Assembly: GCA_947044405.1 (NCBI GenBank)
Contig: CAMRHE010001069.1
Location: 124,001 to 188,000 of the forward strand
From: Leptodactylus fallax
Lineage: Eukaryota; Chordata; Amphibia; Anura; Leptodactylidae
Reading direction: 5' to 3'
DNA: 64,000 nucleotides
Position 1 is the first letter of the stretch. Each line of letters opens with the position of its first letter. This document shows, piece by piece, positions 10,789-22,429 of the stretch. Position numbers and translations under genes: made by a program. Below the pieces are notes generated by a model. The model searched no databases, was not told where the DNA came from, and was given only the letters and a program-made list of their open reading frames with translations.

Positions 10789-11228
10789 TTAAAGGGAATG
10801 TTCCAACAGAACCCAGCATATAACCCCAGCCCTGCAGATAGCTAGGTTAGGATCACCTGGATCAAACTGTGTTTTCCCCTTGAACTTTGGTGCCTCCATT
10901 GCCAAGATATTACCATTTTTGTACATGTAAATGAGCTCTTTGGAGCAATGAGGGTGTTGACGCTTATCTCTTTGGAGCAATGGTAATTTTGGGTCCCAAA
11001 GCGATCATGAGAATGGGGGACTGAAAGTTTCCCATACCTCCGCCATATGAAGGAAGCGCCAGTGCAGTTGAGGGAGCGCCATAGCAGGGAATGGATCACT
11101 GATCATGCAAGCGCATTGGTGCTTCATTCTCAAGGAGGAGACATCTGTTTTCCAGATCGCTTGGGGACAGTGGTCAGACCCCAGTGCCGTTACAATTATC
11201 CCCATCTATAATGGGACAACCCCTTTAA
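10789..11228. mobile_element. T2/Kolobok-type MITE containing a minisatellite precursor
   Basis: It starts TTAAAGGGAATGTTCC and ends ATAATGGGACAACCCCTTTAA, with TTAA at both borders. Just inside the left end (10806-10856) lies a single copy of CCCAGCATATAACCCCAGCC plus CCTGCAGATAGCTAGGTTAG. This is closely related to the 49-bp unit amplified at 52985-57180. No coding capacity. Confidence 0.7.
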
Positions 11229-12279
11229 ATTCGGTACTAGCAAACTCCTTAGTAGTCATTGCCCCCAAGTGGAGTTGGCGTCCTTTCTACATATTGCTGT
11301 ACGGATCTAGATTTCTATGAACGAGGATGGGGCATCAACTGGCAGAAGGTTTAATATATACAGGTTTTTACTTGGGGGGAGGATGTTGCAAACGTTTTGT
11401 TAAAATTCTACACAACGTTTGTTTAATCCAACCTAATATTTCTAGAACTTTTTTAATTATCTGTTGTGAATTTGTGATATGTTATCAAACCCAATACAAA
11501 GAAACAAGACACTATGCAGAGTAATTTGGGGAATCCATCTCCAGGTTTACAGACAGACTATTGGTGAGTATGTGAAATGTTGAAGCCTTTCTCTTCTGTA
11601 CAGATACAATTGATAAGGGATGGAAACAATTAGTAACGTGCAGCTGTAGTGCATCAGACATCGCCACAACCGGGGATTGTGCAGGAAACAGATTATATTC
11701 AGTCCCTGAAGATCCTAAACAAGACGCTTCAATGACTGCCAATGGCTCAAGTCACAGTAAAGAATCTCTCATCATTACAGATGCACAGCTTAACTGAGAG
11801 CGAGAAATTCTTCATGAATCATTTCGGTAATGGTGCATCGTTTAGCACGTACTGCAAGCAATAGTCATAGGAAACATCTATTCCAAGAGGTCCTATCACC
11901 GGTTTATACCGTACAGAGAGGCAGCAGAGGTGTAAGCTGAAGCTCCTGGGTCCTAATGCTCAATCTGTAACAGGGCCCACCTACCCTGTATCATTTCTAA
12001 TAATAGTTTCTTCTTCTGTGACAGAGGAACCTTATAGCCCTGGTGTGGCTGATACATTTTTACCAGTTCTATACGCAGGTTAACCTATGCAAAATGAAAT
12101 TAGGTCCACCCTTGGGTGCTAGCTGTCCCACATTCACCCCTTTAAACGCTAGATGAATCATACAAGTCAAGGGTTAGTAAATTTCTCCATTGAACTCAAA
12201 TACGGTATGCAGTTATCTTATTAGGCCTACACAGACTGGTGATACAATATATTCACGTCTAAAGGAAAATCTCAAGATG
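11229..12279. other. No gene; repeat scraps
   Basis: Mostly ordinary sequence. About 11930-12010 resembles the interior of the CAGTGGCGTAACT hAT-type MITE family (GAAGCTCCTGGGTCC, CAGGGCCCACC), without recognisable ends. Confidence 0.4.
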
Positions 12280-12287
12280 CTCTTTTG

Positions 12288-12688
12288 TAGAGATGAGCGA
12301 ATTTCTCAAAAGTTCGATTCGGCAGTTCGATTCAAAGTTCCAAAAAAATTTGCTTCGATCCGAATTACTTCGCGGCGAATAAACAGCTATTTCCGAGCTG
12401 CAGAGAGCCGGGGTGGGCAGCAAAATGGCAGAAGCCCTTGGATGCCGCGGTCATGTCTCTCTCCAGCACAGACAACTTTTATTCATGTGGAAGGATCTGC
12501 TAACAAGCAAAGACATGCCTACCCAATCACATCACTAGAGAACATCATGTGACCGTCTGATGTCACAAAGGTCCTTACTAAATATTCGTTACCGCGAAGC
12601 ATCAGGAAATCTGGAATTGTGGTGAATCGAAGATTTCCTGAAATTCGGATCAAATTTCAGTTCTGTAGAATCGATTCGCTCATCTCTA
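12288..12688. mobile_element. hAT-type MITE, TAGAGATGAGCGAA family
   Basis: The left end is TAGAGATGAGCGAATTTCTC and the right end is GATTCGCTCATCTCTA, an inverted pair. Flanks are CTCTTTTG (12280-12287) and CTCTTTAG (12689-12696), an 8-bp duplication with one mismatch. The interior is rich in TTCGATTCGG-like motifs and codes for nothing. This is the shortest and cleanest copy in the window of the ends that also bound the longer composites at 18808, 46050 and 51051. Confidence 0.85.
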
Positions 12689-12696
12689 CTCTTTAG

Positions 12697-13308
12697 TATC
12701 GGAACCCAAACTTTACTTTTCTGGATATGAGTACACACAGGATAAGGTACAGTAAGTTCACTCACTTGGGACTCACTCAGATGAGCCAGCAAGAAGTTTC
12801 CTCACAGTCAGTACTACTAGCCACACTCACGGCCAGGGCCACCAGCCTATTGTGATGCAGTAGCTGTTTCCCAGGATGATATGGACTGACTAAGTGTATG
12901 AATTCGCCATGTCGACTTCCCCCAAAAAGGTGCAAAAAACATTCCTATACCTTGGTATAACCTCAAATGTCACGCCGCAGCTAGCGCAGCTCATACAATT
13001 GAATGGGCTCAATAACTCCTCCACGGTATAACACCTAGGTGCAACCAACGTTACCTCTGCATATGTTGACCCTGCAAAGGAAATGTAACACTAATTGATA
13101 CTTTGTATCACCAACAGTTACACAGGACATCCAGAAAATCATTACAATTGAACCCAAAATTGAACAAACACTGCTTCTCAAGGGATGCAAAACTATTTCG
13201 GGCAAGATCATTTATGATTCCTTACTTAGGGTTGCCTTACTAAGGAGGTTAGTCTTCACCTCAATACAAGCTCCTTAGCTCCCTCTAGTGGTAGCTACAG
13301 GTAACCAT
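12697..13308. other. No gene recognised
   Basis: Ordinary-complexity sequence. CTCCCTCTAGTGGTAGCTAC at 13270-13289 is a phrase common in frog dispersed repeats. No domain or terminus was recognised. Confidence 0.4.
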
Positions 13309-14383
13309 CATGTCTAGTACTTTTACCCATGTCTAGTACTTGTACCCATGTCTAGTAATTGCACCCATGTCAAGTACCTGTACTTATGTCTGTTACCTGT
13401 CTACATGTCTAGTACTTGTACCCATGTCTAGTGTCTGTACCTATGTCTTTTACCTGCACCCATGTCTAATAATTGCACCCATGTCTAGTACTTGTACCCA
13501 TGTCTGTTACCTGTACCAATGTCTAGTATCTGTACCCATGTCTAGTACTTTTACCCATGTCTAGTAATTGTACCCATGTCTAGTACCTGTACCCATGTCT
13601 AGTACTTGTACCCATGTCTAGTATCTGTACCCATGTCTAGTACTTGTACCCATGTCTAGTACCTGTATCCATGTCTAGTAATTGTACCCAAGTCTAGTAC
13701 CTGTACCCATGTCTAGTACTTGTACCCATGTCTGTTACCTGAACCAATGTCTAGTATCTGTACCCATGTCTAGTACTTGTACCCATGTCTAGTACCTGTA
13801 CCTATGTCTAGTAATCGTACCCAAGTCTAGTACCTGTACCCATGTCTAGTACTTGTACCCATGTCTGTTACCTGTACCAATGTCTAGTATCTGTACCCAT
13901 GTCTAGTACTTGTACCCATGTCTAGTACTTGTACCCATGTCTAGTAATTGTACCCATGTCTAGTACCTGTACTTATGTCTGTTACCTGTCTACATGTCTA
14001 GTACCTGTACCCATGTCTAGTACTTGTACCCATGTCTAGTGTCTGTACCTATGTCTTTTACCTGCACCCATGTCTAATAATTGTACCCATGTCTAGTACT
14101 TGTACCCATGTCTGTTACCTGTACCAATGTCTAGTATCTGTACCCATGTCTAGTACATGTACCCATGTCTAGTAATTGTATCCATGTCTAGTATCTGTAC
14201 CCATGTCTAGTACTTGTACCCATGTCTGTTACCTGTACCAATGTCTAGTATCTATACCCATGTCTAGTACTTGTATCCATGTTTAGTACCTGTTCATATG
14301 TCTGTTACCTGTACCCATGTATAGTATCTGTATCGATATCTAGTACCTGTATACATGCCTAGTACCTGTACCCATGTCTAGTG
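13309..14383. repeat. 19-bp minisatellite, about 56 copies
   Basis: The unit CATGTCTAGTACTTGTACC repeats head to tail for about 1.07 kb. Variants TAGTACCTG, TAGTAATTG, TAGTATCTG and TGTTACCTG recur in blocks, which indicates duplication of multi-unit segments (13500-13960 shows the same variant order more than once). The 74-residue frame across it reads the unit in three phases (19-residue period) and is not a gene. Confidence 0.93.
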
Positions 14384-14816
14384 ATCTTCCAATTCAGAAT
14401 TCTGTCCACAAACCAGATCTGTGGAACCTGGGATGGAAAGCCAAAGTCAAGTTTTGGCTTTCTGCTGCTGGATTAGACTTATATACAATGTGGACAATCA
14501 AGTGTGAATCCTTGCACCATGGTTTCAGTTGTGATTCAACTGCAGAAACCAAGGCAAGATTGAGCAGGATGCTTCCTTTTTTAAGCACACTGAAAGAAGT
14601 ATTTGTCATTGCCTCCTCTTGAAAACAATGGAAGACCAAGAATGCAGAAGGCCAAGTCAAATTCCTCTCCAAATTACGATATGTGAACATACCCTTATAC
14701 TGCAGAGAATTAAGGGCCAAGCAGTATTAACCAATTTCACCCAGGACTACTAGGGTAATGGAGTGGGGGTTAGAAGTGGACTTGTTAAGCAATATGCAAT
14801 GTGAGAGCATACCACC
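14384..14816. other. No gene recognised
   Basis: Ordinary sequence. TGTGAACATACCCTTATACT near 14680 is a phrase common in vertebrate MITEs. The 82- and 108-residue frames overlap on opposite strands and show no domain. Confidence 0.4.
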
Positions 14817-15183
14817 TTAAAGGGGTTGTCCAGGATTATTTTTTTATGGCCGGTCATTAGGATAGATCAAATGACAGTTCAGTGGGGAGTTGAGGGGTGG
14901 CCCCTGTCCTGATCAGTTGTATGGGGCTACTTCCAACACCCATACTATACACAACAGATAGCTATGGTCCCTATATAGTGAAGTCAATGGGAGCGTGGCA
15001 GCAGTAGGTGTCCAGCCACGCTACAAGGCATGGAGTCAACAGCTGCCAGCCTCGTGTATAGTATGGGTATCAGCCCGTACATCTGATTGATGTGGGGGCC
15101 ACCTGTCATCCCCAACTGATTGGACATTTATGGTCTATCTTAAGGATATGCCATAAAAAATTAATCCTGAAGAACCTCTTTAA
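14817..15183. mobile_element. T2/Kolobok-type MITE
   Basis: It begins TTAAAGGGGTTGTCCAGGAT and ends TCCTGAAGAACCTCTTTAA, an inverted pair with TTAA at each border. Interior landmarks such as GAAGTCAATGGGAGC and CATCTGATTGATG are typical of this frog MITE class. Non-coding. Confidence 0.78.
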
Positions 15184-16440
15184 TAGTCATGTAACCTTCT
15201 TTCCCTCCATGATGATATTTTTTTTCTTTATTGTTGTCCCCATGGAATTGTTCCCACTTTCTACCCCTATGTGATTATTTCTCCTCGGTACATATGTGTT
15301 GACATTAGTCGGCAGAGGCACAGGACAAGCCCAGTAACTGGTGCAGGGGGAGGATGAGGTGAGATCCTCAAAGCAGAGAGACATCTGCACTATAGAGAGA
15401 CAGTTTTCTTTTACAACACATCTGGGTTATCAGGAATTACTATCCAGCCTTCTCCTGCCAGAAATGACTCATTTAATGATGTAGGCGCCTCATGTCTCTG
15501 TCATTATCACCTACTCCTCCCCTTCCCCTCTCCATAGACTTCTTTGTAAACTGACACTGCTTGTGTATGGAGTACAGACCGAAATCACTCCTATAAGAAG
15601 TAAAGAGGAGTAATAGTTACAAGCTTTCTGCAAAAATAAATCAAAGTTTACTTACACTTTACATCCAGATCACTGCAAGAACGTGAAGTATAAAATAGCC
15701 TAAAAAACATAATAAACGGGACAGAAAAGTGGAGGAATGATACAGCGGGTTATATGTGTACTAATGGAGATAAGCTTTAGTATCAAGGCCTATTGAAGAG
15801 TAAAGTATACAGCAGATCTGTTCCTCAAGAACCCGCAGAGAATTAACAGTATACAAAAAAATAAGAAAGCGTAACACGGGCGAATCTACGTGAAGATATT
15901 TACAGAATTGAATAAAACAATGTAAAAACATTCTGATAAAAATCTTAGTGTAATTGAAAAAGCAGCAACTCTCATTATAATACACATGTTATAAAAGCAG
16001 CTGAGACGCAGCACACAGATGGCTGAGAGAAAAACACCTGATCACACCAGGGAATTAAACCTGTGGCTTAAGACGCGTGAGAAAAATATGGCAGCTCCGC
16101 TTCCTCAGAGGTTAGTGCACAGATAATACCGGGAGCCGGGATATCACAGCATGCTTTTCTCTTAGAAGTTGTAATAAAGCGATGTACTTAAAACTGCCAA
16201 CCAAGGTGGGAATAGAGCGCGCTGTATGACATGCAGATTCCTTTAATAATTGATGTATATTTATAATTCACTGGGTTATTCCTGCACCAGCCGGAGTCGA
16301 GACTACAACTCCCCAGGTGAATTTTTCCTTCTTATCGCCAACTTTTTTTAATATTTCTCTGCGAGGTATAAATGTTTTACTGGCTGCGGCTTTTCCGCTG
16401 CTGTTTTATCTTTGGCCAAGAACATATGCTGCTAATAATA
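15184..16440. other. Non-repetitive stretch; 15960-16360 a conserved-element candidate
   Basis: No transposon end was recognised. Bases 15960-16360 look like single-copy sequence of even composition (GCGCGCTGTATGACATGCAG, CCAGCCGGAGTCGAGAC). In a window so full of repeats, this makes it a candidate conserved non-coding element. That is inference; no alignment was possible. Confidence 0.3.
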
Positions 16441-16536
16441 ATGAAAAATGCTAATAATGCTAATAATAATAATGATAATAATAAAAAAAATTAGGTCATA
16501 ATAATAATAATAATTATTATTATTATTATTATTAAA

Positions 16537-16590
<54 letters not shown>

Positions 16591-16687
16591 TATACAATAG
16601 CCACTGACATATGCTTCTAATAATTATGAAAAATGTAAATAATAATAATAATAATGATTATGAAAAATGCAACTAATAACATTAATG

Positions 16688-16738
<51 letters not shown>

Positions 16739-16866
16739 TAACCAGTAATATAAGTAATAATAAAAACTAAAAATAAAATAATGATTATAAAATATTTAAT
16801 TAAAATAGTATTAATTCAACAAATAATATTAGTGGTAGGATTATAATAACAAATAACCTAATATCG

Positions 16867-16906
<40 letters not shown>

Positions 16907-16908
16907 TA
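16441..16908. repeat. AAT/ATT microsatellite cluster
   Basis: Long runs of AAT, interrupted and in places switching to ATT (16512-16535), so parts are self-complementary. The longest pure runs are near 16538-16588 and 16690-16735. A composite hAT-like element is inserted at its right end. Confidence 0.95.
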
Positions 16909-17027
16909 CAGTGGCATAACTAGGAATGGCTGGGCCCCAAGGCGAACATTTGACATGCCCGCCCCGCACCAATCCCCCCCGCACCCACTCCACCTCCCTG
17001 CACAAACCGCATTCCCCGCATTCCTGC

Positions 17028-17298
17028 ACACACTATTATGCTCCATAGTGGCCCCTGTACACAGTATTGTGCCACATAGTGGCCCCTACACACACTATTA
17101 TGCCCCATAGTGGCCCCTGCACACACAATTATGCACCATAGTGGCCCCTGCACACAGTATTATGCCTCATAGTGGCCACTGCAAAAAATATTATGCCCCA
17201 TAGTGGCCCCTGCACACAGTATTATTCCCCATAGTGGCCCCTGCACACAGTATTATGCTCCATAGTGGCCCCTTCACATAGTATTATGCCCCATGGTG
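17028..17298. repeat. 31-bp minisatellite inside hAT-like element
   Basis: The unit GCCCCTGCACACAGTATTAT plus GCCCCATAGTG repeats about 8.5 times. The same word order (CACAGTATAAT...CTCCA...AGTGGCCCC) appears in the internal minisatellite of the larger element at 22227-24779. Confidence 0.9.
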
Positions 17299-17601
17299 AA
17301 CCACCCATGAACAATTAATATACTCTGGTTTCTGAAAAGACCCCAGAGTATAATGATCGGAGACCTCTCCCTGGCTCTGGCGCACTCCCCACTACTTTCG
17401 GCCTTCTTCAACGTTGGACCAGACGTCACATGAGCCAGGCATGCGTCACCACGCATAATGACGCCAACCTGGCCCACTTGACGTCTGGGACGTCACCAAG
17501 GACGCGAAGACTGCCGGAGCGCAGGAGAGGTAAGTAACATAGTTTTTTATGTTCCCTCACCTTCCCTGGGGTCTTGTTTGTGGGGTTGGGGGCCCGTGGC
17601 C

Positions 17602-17686
17602 TTACTTACCGATCCTCGTTCCTGCTCACAGCCACCTCCGCAGAAGTGGAGGTGGCTGTGAGCAGGACTGGGGATTGGTAAGTAAA
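17602..17686. repeat. Near-perfect palindrome with outward splice-donor ends
   Basis: Arm one (17602-17640) reads TTACTTACCGATCC...TCACAGCCACCTCC. Arm two (17648-17686) is its reverse complement with about three mismatches. The loop is about 7 nt (GCAGAAGT region). Each outer end is a GGTAAGTAA donor consensus, pointing out of the palindrome on its own strand. Confidence 0.85.
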
Positions 17687-17940
17687 TAGAGCCCATTAAC
17701 GGTCTAATAAGAAAAAAACAAAAAAAATATCAGGGGCCCACCGAGCCCCCTAAAGTTCTGGGCCCTGTGGCAGCCGCTCCCGCTGCTACCCCGGTATTTA
17801 CGCCACTGCAATAATAGAATAAAAAGTGTCACAACTACTAGTAAATATACATGTTATTACTATAACAATTTTGGAAAATTCAAGTTAACGTGCAAAATCA
17901 ATGCTTTGTTTTGTGGCAGTTAAATTAATATAAAAAGCAA

Positions 17941-18125
17941 AAAAAAAAAAAAAGAGGCTCACCTGGCCTATCCTGAACTTCCTTGTGGCGTCCAGTGGTT
18001 CTTCAGCATCCTCTTCTGGCTTCTTCCAGCCTCCGGGCTGAAGTCATACGCGCCCGGGGGACCACTGAAGCTCAATCACAGGGGGCAAGCATAATGACGT
18101 CAGCAAGCTCCAAGTGACCAACAAG
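17941..18125. mobile_element. Fragment of GC-rich cassette with CRE palindrome
   Basis: After an A-run comes GGCTCACCTGG (17956-17966), a splice-donor consensus on the minus strand. GC-rich sequence shared with the composites follows (GGCGTCC, TCCGGGCTGAAGTC, GCTCAATCACAGG). TGACGTCA lies at 18095-18102. The usual element ends are absent, so this is a truncated copy. Confidence 0.5.
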
Positions 18126-18194
18126 TCTAAGACCCCAGAATTTAATAGTGATTTGTGGGTGATGAACCCCAATAAATATATGAATAGACAGTAC

Positions 18195-18365
18195 CGAGGT
18201 TTATATAACTTATGTAGCTCTATTTCTAGAAGATCTCTGCACTAATGTAGAGGAGGATTCTTTACTGTAAGAGCAGAGACACTATGGAACTCTCTAACAG
18301 AGGAAGTTGTCATGGTGAATTCATGGTCAATAAGGGACCTGGATGACCTTCACCAGGGTCCGTAT
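18195..18365 (+). pseudogene. L2/CR1-like LINE ORF2 C-terminal fragment
   Basis: The plus-strand frame reads GFFTVRAETLWNSLTEEVVM and continues to a truncated FK-x-LD-like end (SWSIRDLDDL). The LWNSLPEEV block followed by an FK..LD stretch is the conserved C-terminal tail of CR1/L2-clade reverse transcriptases (established knowledge). The rest of the element is missing. Confidence 0.6.
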
Positions 18366-18807
18366 AGGTGGCCATGATCCTGTACGCAAAATTCAAGACA
18401 GATCCTATTCCTGTCTGTTCTGCAGCTTGGGCTCATTCATTGAACTGTATGGTTCCGCGTGCCATCCATTCCATTTCTCATGGACCTGTACCGGGTACAC
18501 GGTCGTGTATATGTAGCCTTACAGTGTCTGTAAGCTGACCCCCACATATCAAAAAAAGGTATCTTTGGCAATCCCATGAAGACTGAATGGAATGGCAGTG
18601 CACCTGCCTCTGAGTATTTGCCCTTTTTCCACATAAAAAAACACCAGATGGTGGATGGTAGGATGGAGCCATTATTGATTTTGCACTGGTACCCAGGAGC
18701 TGTAAGGGGTTTTCTGTTGGGACAATAATGTTTAGCAAAGGAACAAAATGGGTTAATGAAATAAAATAAACAATATTCTGGTCCCCGATGGTCATCCTGG
18801 TTCCATC
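18366..18807. other. No gene recognised
   Basis: Minus-strand frames of 132 and 135 residues overlap here (18437-18885) in different phases. Neither shows a recognisable domain, and one runs into the neighbouring transposon, so both are treated as chance. Confidence 0.4.
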
Positions 18808-19367
18808 TAGAGATGTGCGAACCAGTTGATAACAAGTCAGGTTCATTACAACTTTTCCAGACATTTTTGGTTCAACTGAACCCACAAATGATTATTATAG
18901 TCTGGGGTCTCTTCAAACCCCAGAGTGTGATAAGTAGAGGCCCGGGGAGGTGCACAACTGATACTCATCTCTCCTCCATTCTTCTGGGTATCCAGTCTTC
19001 TTTCCCAGGGTTCTATCTTCACACACGAGTTCTTCTTGCCTCTTTTGTTGTCACACGCCAACGTCATGGCACTGGGTCAAAGCGTCAGGACGCCCTATAT
19101 AACCAACAGCAGTGTCCTTGAGGCAAGTAACAATGGAGAAGAGGCTGCAAAAGCGTTCTGGTGAAGACCAAACATCAAGGAAAACCCAGGATAGGTGAGT
19201 ATCAGTTGTCTGCACCTCACCTGGGCTTCCTCTTATTATACTCAGGGGCTTGAAGAGACTCTAGAGTATAATAATAGTGTTTCCAGTTCGGACCGAAGTA
19301 ACTGAATCTTGTAGGTGAATCTCATGAATATTAGCGTAACGAATCTCATGAGGTTTGGACATCCCCA
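18808..19367. mobile_element. hAT-like composite, TAGAGATG family
   Basis: The left end is TAGAGATGTGCGAACC and the right end is TTTGGACATCCCCA, an inverted, decayed pair. Flanks GTTCCATC (18800-18807) and GTCCCATT (19368-19375) match at six of eight positions. Inside are a foldback hairpin (18891-18935), a core with AACGTCATGG and GCGTCAGGACG motifs, a plus-strand splice donor (19191-19203), and a second hairpin (19233-19276). Confidence 0.65.
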
Positions 19368-20381
19368 GTCCCATTTTGACACTCAGGACATGCCAAGAAA
19401 TGCTGCGGTCAGTGACTGGCAGAGTGGGCATTTACTTCCTGTTAAGATGAGATCGATAAGTAGGGACCACTGAGGAACCCGGTAAGTGCTGAAACTGGAC
19501 TAGTGAATGATCAGTGTTGTAAGTACTGCTTATCTTATTTTTTTTTTATCCCATTCTGACCCATAACCCACTTTTGCCAAACATTTTATCCTGCGTAAAG
19601 CCCCTCTAAGTTGTAACAGTGAGTGTTGGGATATATCCCTGACCAGGTATTCCTATATGGCTACTTAGATATGTTATACAGGAGTGTGAGAAGGATGGTG
19701 GGATCTGTAATGGAGGACTCCCCTATATAGGGGTGGATATACACGGCTTATAGCGATATACTGTGAATGGGACAACACTAGAGATTCTTCCTGTTCTGCT
19801 CCCTGGCATTGTCAGCCCATTGCGTTACTACACCGCGTTCTCCCTTCCATGATATAACGATTCCCACTGTTATAATCACAAGTGCCCACGCTACCAACAT
19901 GTCAATAAATGTGAGAAATTTAATTATATTACACATTTTTATATAGAATAAATTTTTTTCAGAGCACCATCTGTTACCCAGAGTAAGTGAAGATGAAATC
20001 TCAAATAATGGGAGATCTGAGATTTCTAATGATAAATGTAAATATATATAGATGTACACACAGGAAGTGGTATATACTGTATATATCCTGCACGTATCAT
20101 GGGGATAGAATCATAAAATATTCAGAAAACTGTTTCCTAAATAATTACATCTGCTTGTTCTTTTCTATAGGGGCTAAATATTGCTATTAAATTACTGCTG
20201 GAAAGTATTTGCCCCCTGGACTTTTTCATATATAATTATGCAACCAGCGGTACGGAAGCGTACTTCAGCCAAAAACATTTTAGGTGATAGATTGGTGGGG
20301 GTTTGGCCACCTATTGTTAGAATGGGGAACCCAATTGACCCCCTGCTACATATACACTGCAAGCAGGAGCTACTGCTCCAT
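19368..20381. other. No gene recognised
   Basis: AT-rich sequence. The 93-residue minus-strand frame at 19778-20059 lacks a recognisable domain and begins in low-complexity sequence. Confidence 0.4.
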
Positions 20382-20560
20382 TTAAAGGGGACCGTTCACC
20401 ATGTCTGAAAAGCCCAAAAACATACATCATCTGATGGGCGCTGTCACTCTGAGCATTTTGATGTTTTCATTATCCAAATCTGTTCAGCCATTCCAAAGAT
20501 ATTAACCCTTTTAATGTTGATACACGTTAAGGTATACTAGGCAAGTGTGAGAGACCTAGT
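20382..20560. mobile_element. T2-like MITE left end, truncated
   Basis: TTAAAGGGGACCGTTCACC is a typical frog TTAAAGGG-type terminus. The following sequence (AAAACATACATCATCTGATG) has no matching right end downstream, so this is a partial copy. Confidence 0.45.
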
Positions 20561-20859
20561 CATAGATCCTTGTGTTGGGTTCATTCAGTCAGATGACGTG
20601 TAATCAGCTCTGTCTGCCACATTGACCAACATATTAATACCTATAGTCATACGACAATGACAAAAGGCCTTGCAGCAAGGCGTCATGACATTGATGAACT
20701 CCATGTGTCCACTGAGGCCCAATCACAAGCCTCAGTAGAGACCCGGGCCTACTGACATTACACAGGGTAGTCAAGAAGAGGCCCATGAAAGAGGGCTGTA
20801 TGCTGTAGAGGAAGGCATGAGTGTCCTATGTTATCCAAACATCCCACTCCTGTTTCCAA

Positions 20860-21410
20860 GACTTTTCTTGAGCTGCACCGGTCCTCTGGAATGGTTTTCC
20901 CCGGACAATCATATTAATCCCCAACTACAGCAACTTCAGACATGCCCTAAAATCCCATCTGTTTAGGCAGGTTTATGACATGACCTAATCACATTGTCCT
21001 ACACCTCCGCACACTACACTAACATGTCTTATCCTATTCTATCCTTCCTCCTCTGTTCCTCAGAACATGATCCCTCCATCTAGAAGCTACACTGCAATCC
21101 ATGCACTTAGTATCTGTATATTCACACAGATCGGCTGGTGACAGCTCATACAGCATCAGTTATATGACCTTATGTATTAATAGAAGGCCCGGACCATTGT
21201 AGCAAACAAGCCCTCTGACCTCTTGTGTCCCCCTATGTCCTCATAGAATGTAAGCTCTTGCGAGCAGGGTCCTCACTCCTAGTGTTTGATATGTTTATTT
21301 CTTTGTCACATTGTAATGTCTCATATTGTCTGTTCATGTGTCCTCTGATATGTAAAGTGTTGTGGAATATGTTGGAGCCATATAAATTAAGTTATTATTA
21401 CTATGAGTGT
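20860..21410 (+). mobile_element. L2/CR1-like LINE 3' end
   Basis: A plus-strand frame at about 20888-20985 reads WNGFPRTIILIPNYSNFRHA followed by LKSHLFRQVYDM. This is the familiar C-terminal WN-x-LP...FK/FR..L+..LF tail of CR1/L2-clade LINE ORF2. Downstream (21246-21400) is the matching 3' UTR signature: AATGTAAGCTCTTGCGAGCA, GGGTCCTCACTCC and a GTTGGAGCCATATAAATTA tail. The reverse-transcriptase core is missing, as in most 5'-truncated LINE copies. Confidence 0.65.
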
Positions 21411-21727
21411 TTATTGTATTTTTGCACCTCCCCTGGGTCTCTCATATTATATTTTGGGGTCTGAAGAAATCCCAGAGTACAGTATAATAATGGCACTTCC
21501 AGTTTGGACCGATCAAGTTCAGTCCAAGTCAAAACTTGCGGGCAAACCTTGCAAATATTTGGCAGTCTTGTGAAGTTCGCCCTTCCAGAAAACCTCCATG
21601 AAAGGGGATGTCCAACTGATTTTAGAAGTTGAGCTAATAGGAGGAATAAAATGTTAAATTTATTGACTTCTGCTGGGTCCTCCATTTCTAGGAACAACTA
21701 CTCCATTCTTCTCTTTGCACATCCCTG
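21411..21727. mobile_element. Partial TAGAGATG-family hAT-like element
   Basis: It contains the foldback motif (TTATATTTTGGGGTC 21448-21465, CCCAGAGTACAGTATAATAA 21472-21491). GGACCGATCAAGTTC and AAACCTTGCAAATATTTGGC follow, with a CACATCCCTG right end near 21727. The left end is missing. Confidence 0.45.
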
Positions 21728-21931
21728 TTGTATTCTGCGTTGATCTGCTCTGTGATCTTTGCTCTTTTTCATTACATTACATTTGCTCTTTTTTTACATT
21801 AATATTTTTTGCTGTAGGGAATGGTGCAATAGACTGCAATATTCCACATAGGTGCCTCCATTTGTTTTTTTTGTTTTTTTTTTACAAATAATTAAATGTC
21901 TATGCCTAATATATGTCTATACAGGAGCATC
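21728..21931. other. No gene recognised
   Basis: Short T-rich spacer before the satellite. Confidence 0.35.
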
Positions 21932-22226
21932 CATCAGAGGTATAAGGTATATCAGAGATATACAGTATATCAGAGGTATAAGGTATATCAGAGATATACA
22001 GTATATCAGAGGATTACAGTATGTCAGAGATATACAGTATATCAGAGTGTTATAGTATATCAGTGGGTACAGTATGTCAGAGATATACAGTATATCAGAG
22101 TGTTACAGTATATCAGCGGGTACAGAATATCAGAGGGTTACAGTATGTCAGAGATATACAGTATATTAGAGGGTTACAGTATATCAGAGATATACAATAT
22201 ATCAGAGGGTTACAGTATATCAGAGG
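21932..22226. repeat. 17/18-bp satellite, left segment
   Basis: Units such as TATATCAGAGATATACAG, TATATCAGAGGTATAAGG and TATATCAGAGGGTTACAG run head to tail. It breaks off at ATCAGAGG, where a hAT-type element is inserted, and resumes at 24780. Confidence 0.92.
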
Positions 22227-22429
22227 CAGGGCCGGTTTTAGACAAAGTGGGGCTCTGGGCAAAATTAAAAGCGGGGCCCCAAATGCTGATATGCAAACAA
22301 CACCATCGTCTTGCAGTGGCAACCCCTATAATAACGCCTCCTTTCTGCCAACAAAAAAGTAATAAGCCCCATTTTACCATACACAATTCAAATGAGCACC
22401 TTTGTACCTCTAATAGATTTTTGCACCCA

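Larger units (their letters stand above)
16909..17808. mobile_element. hAT-like non-autonomous composite (CAGTGGCRTAACT ends)
   Basis: It begins CAGTGGCATAACTAGGAATG and ends GGTATTTACGCCACTG, an inverted pair. Flanks TAAAAATA and CAATAATA are an imperfect 8-bp duplication in AT-rich sequence. Inside, in order: GGGCCCC-rich left part, a 31-bp minisatellite (17028-17298), a foldback motif (17319-17354), a GC-rich core with GACGTC motifs ending in a splice-donor sequence (17525-17538), and a long palindrome (17602-17686). No transposase is present. Confidence 0.7.

Noticed and set aside
13309..14383. CRISPR-like or regulatory array from the 19-bp repeat
   Set aside because: No spacers and a constant 19-bp head-to-tail period; an ordinary minisatellite.
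18437..18885. Overlapping 132- and 135-residue minus-strand ORFs as host exons
   Set aside because: Two phases over the same DNA, no domain, and the second continues into a transposon end.
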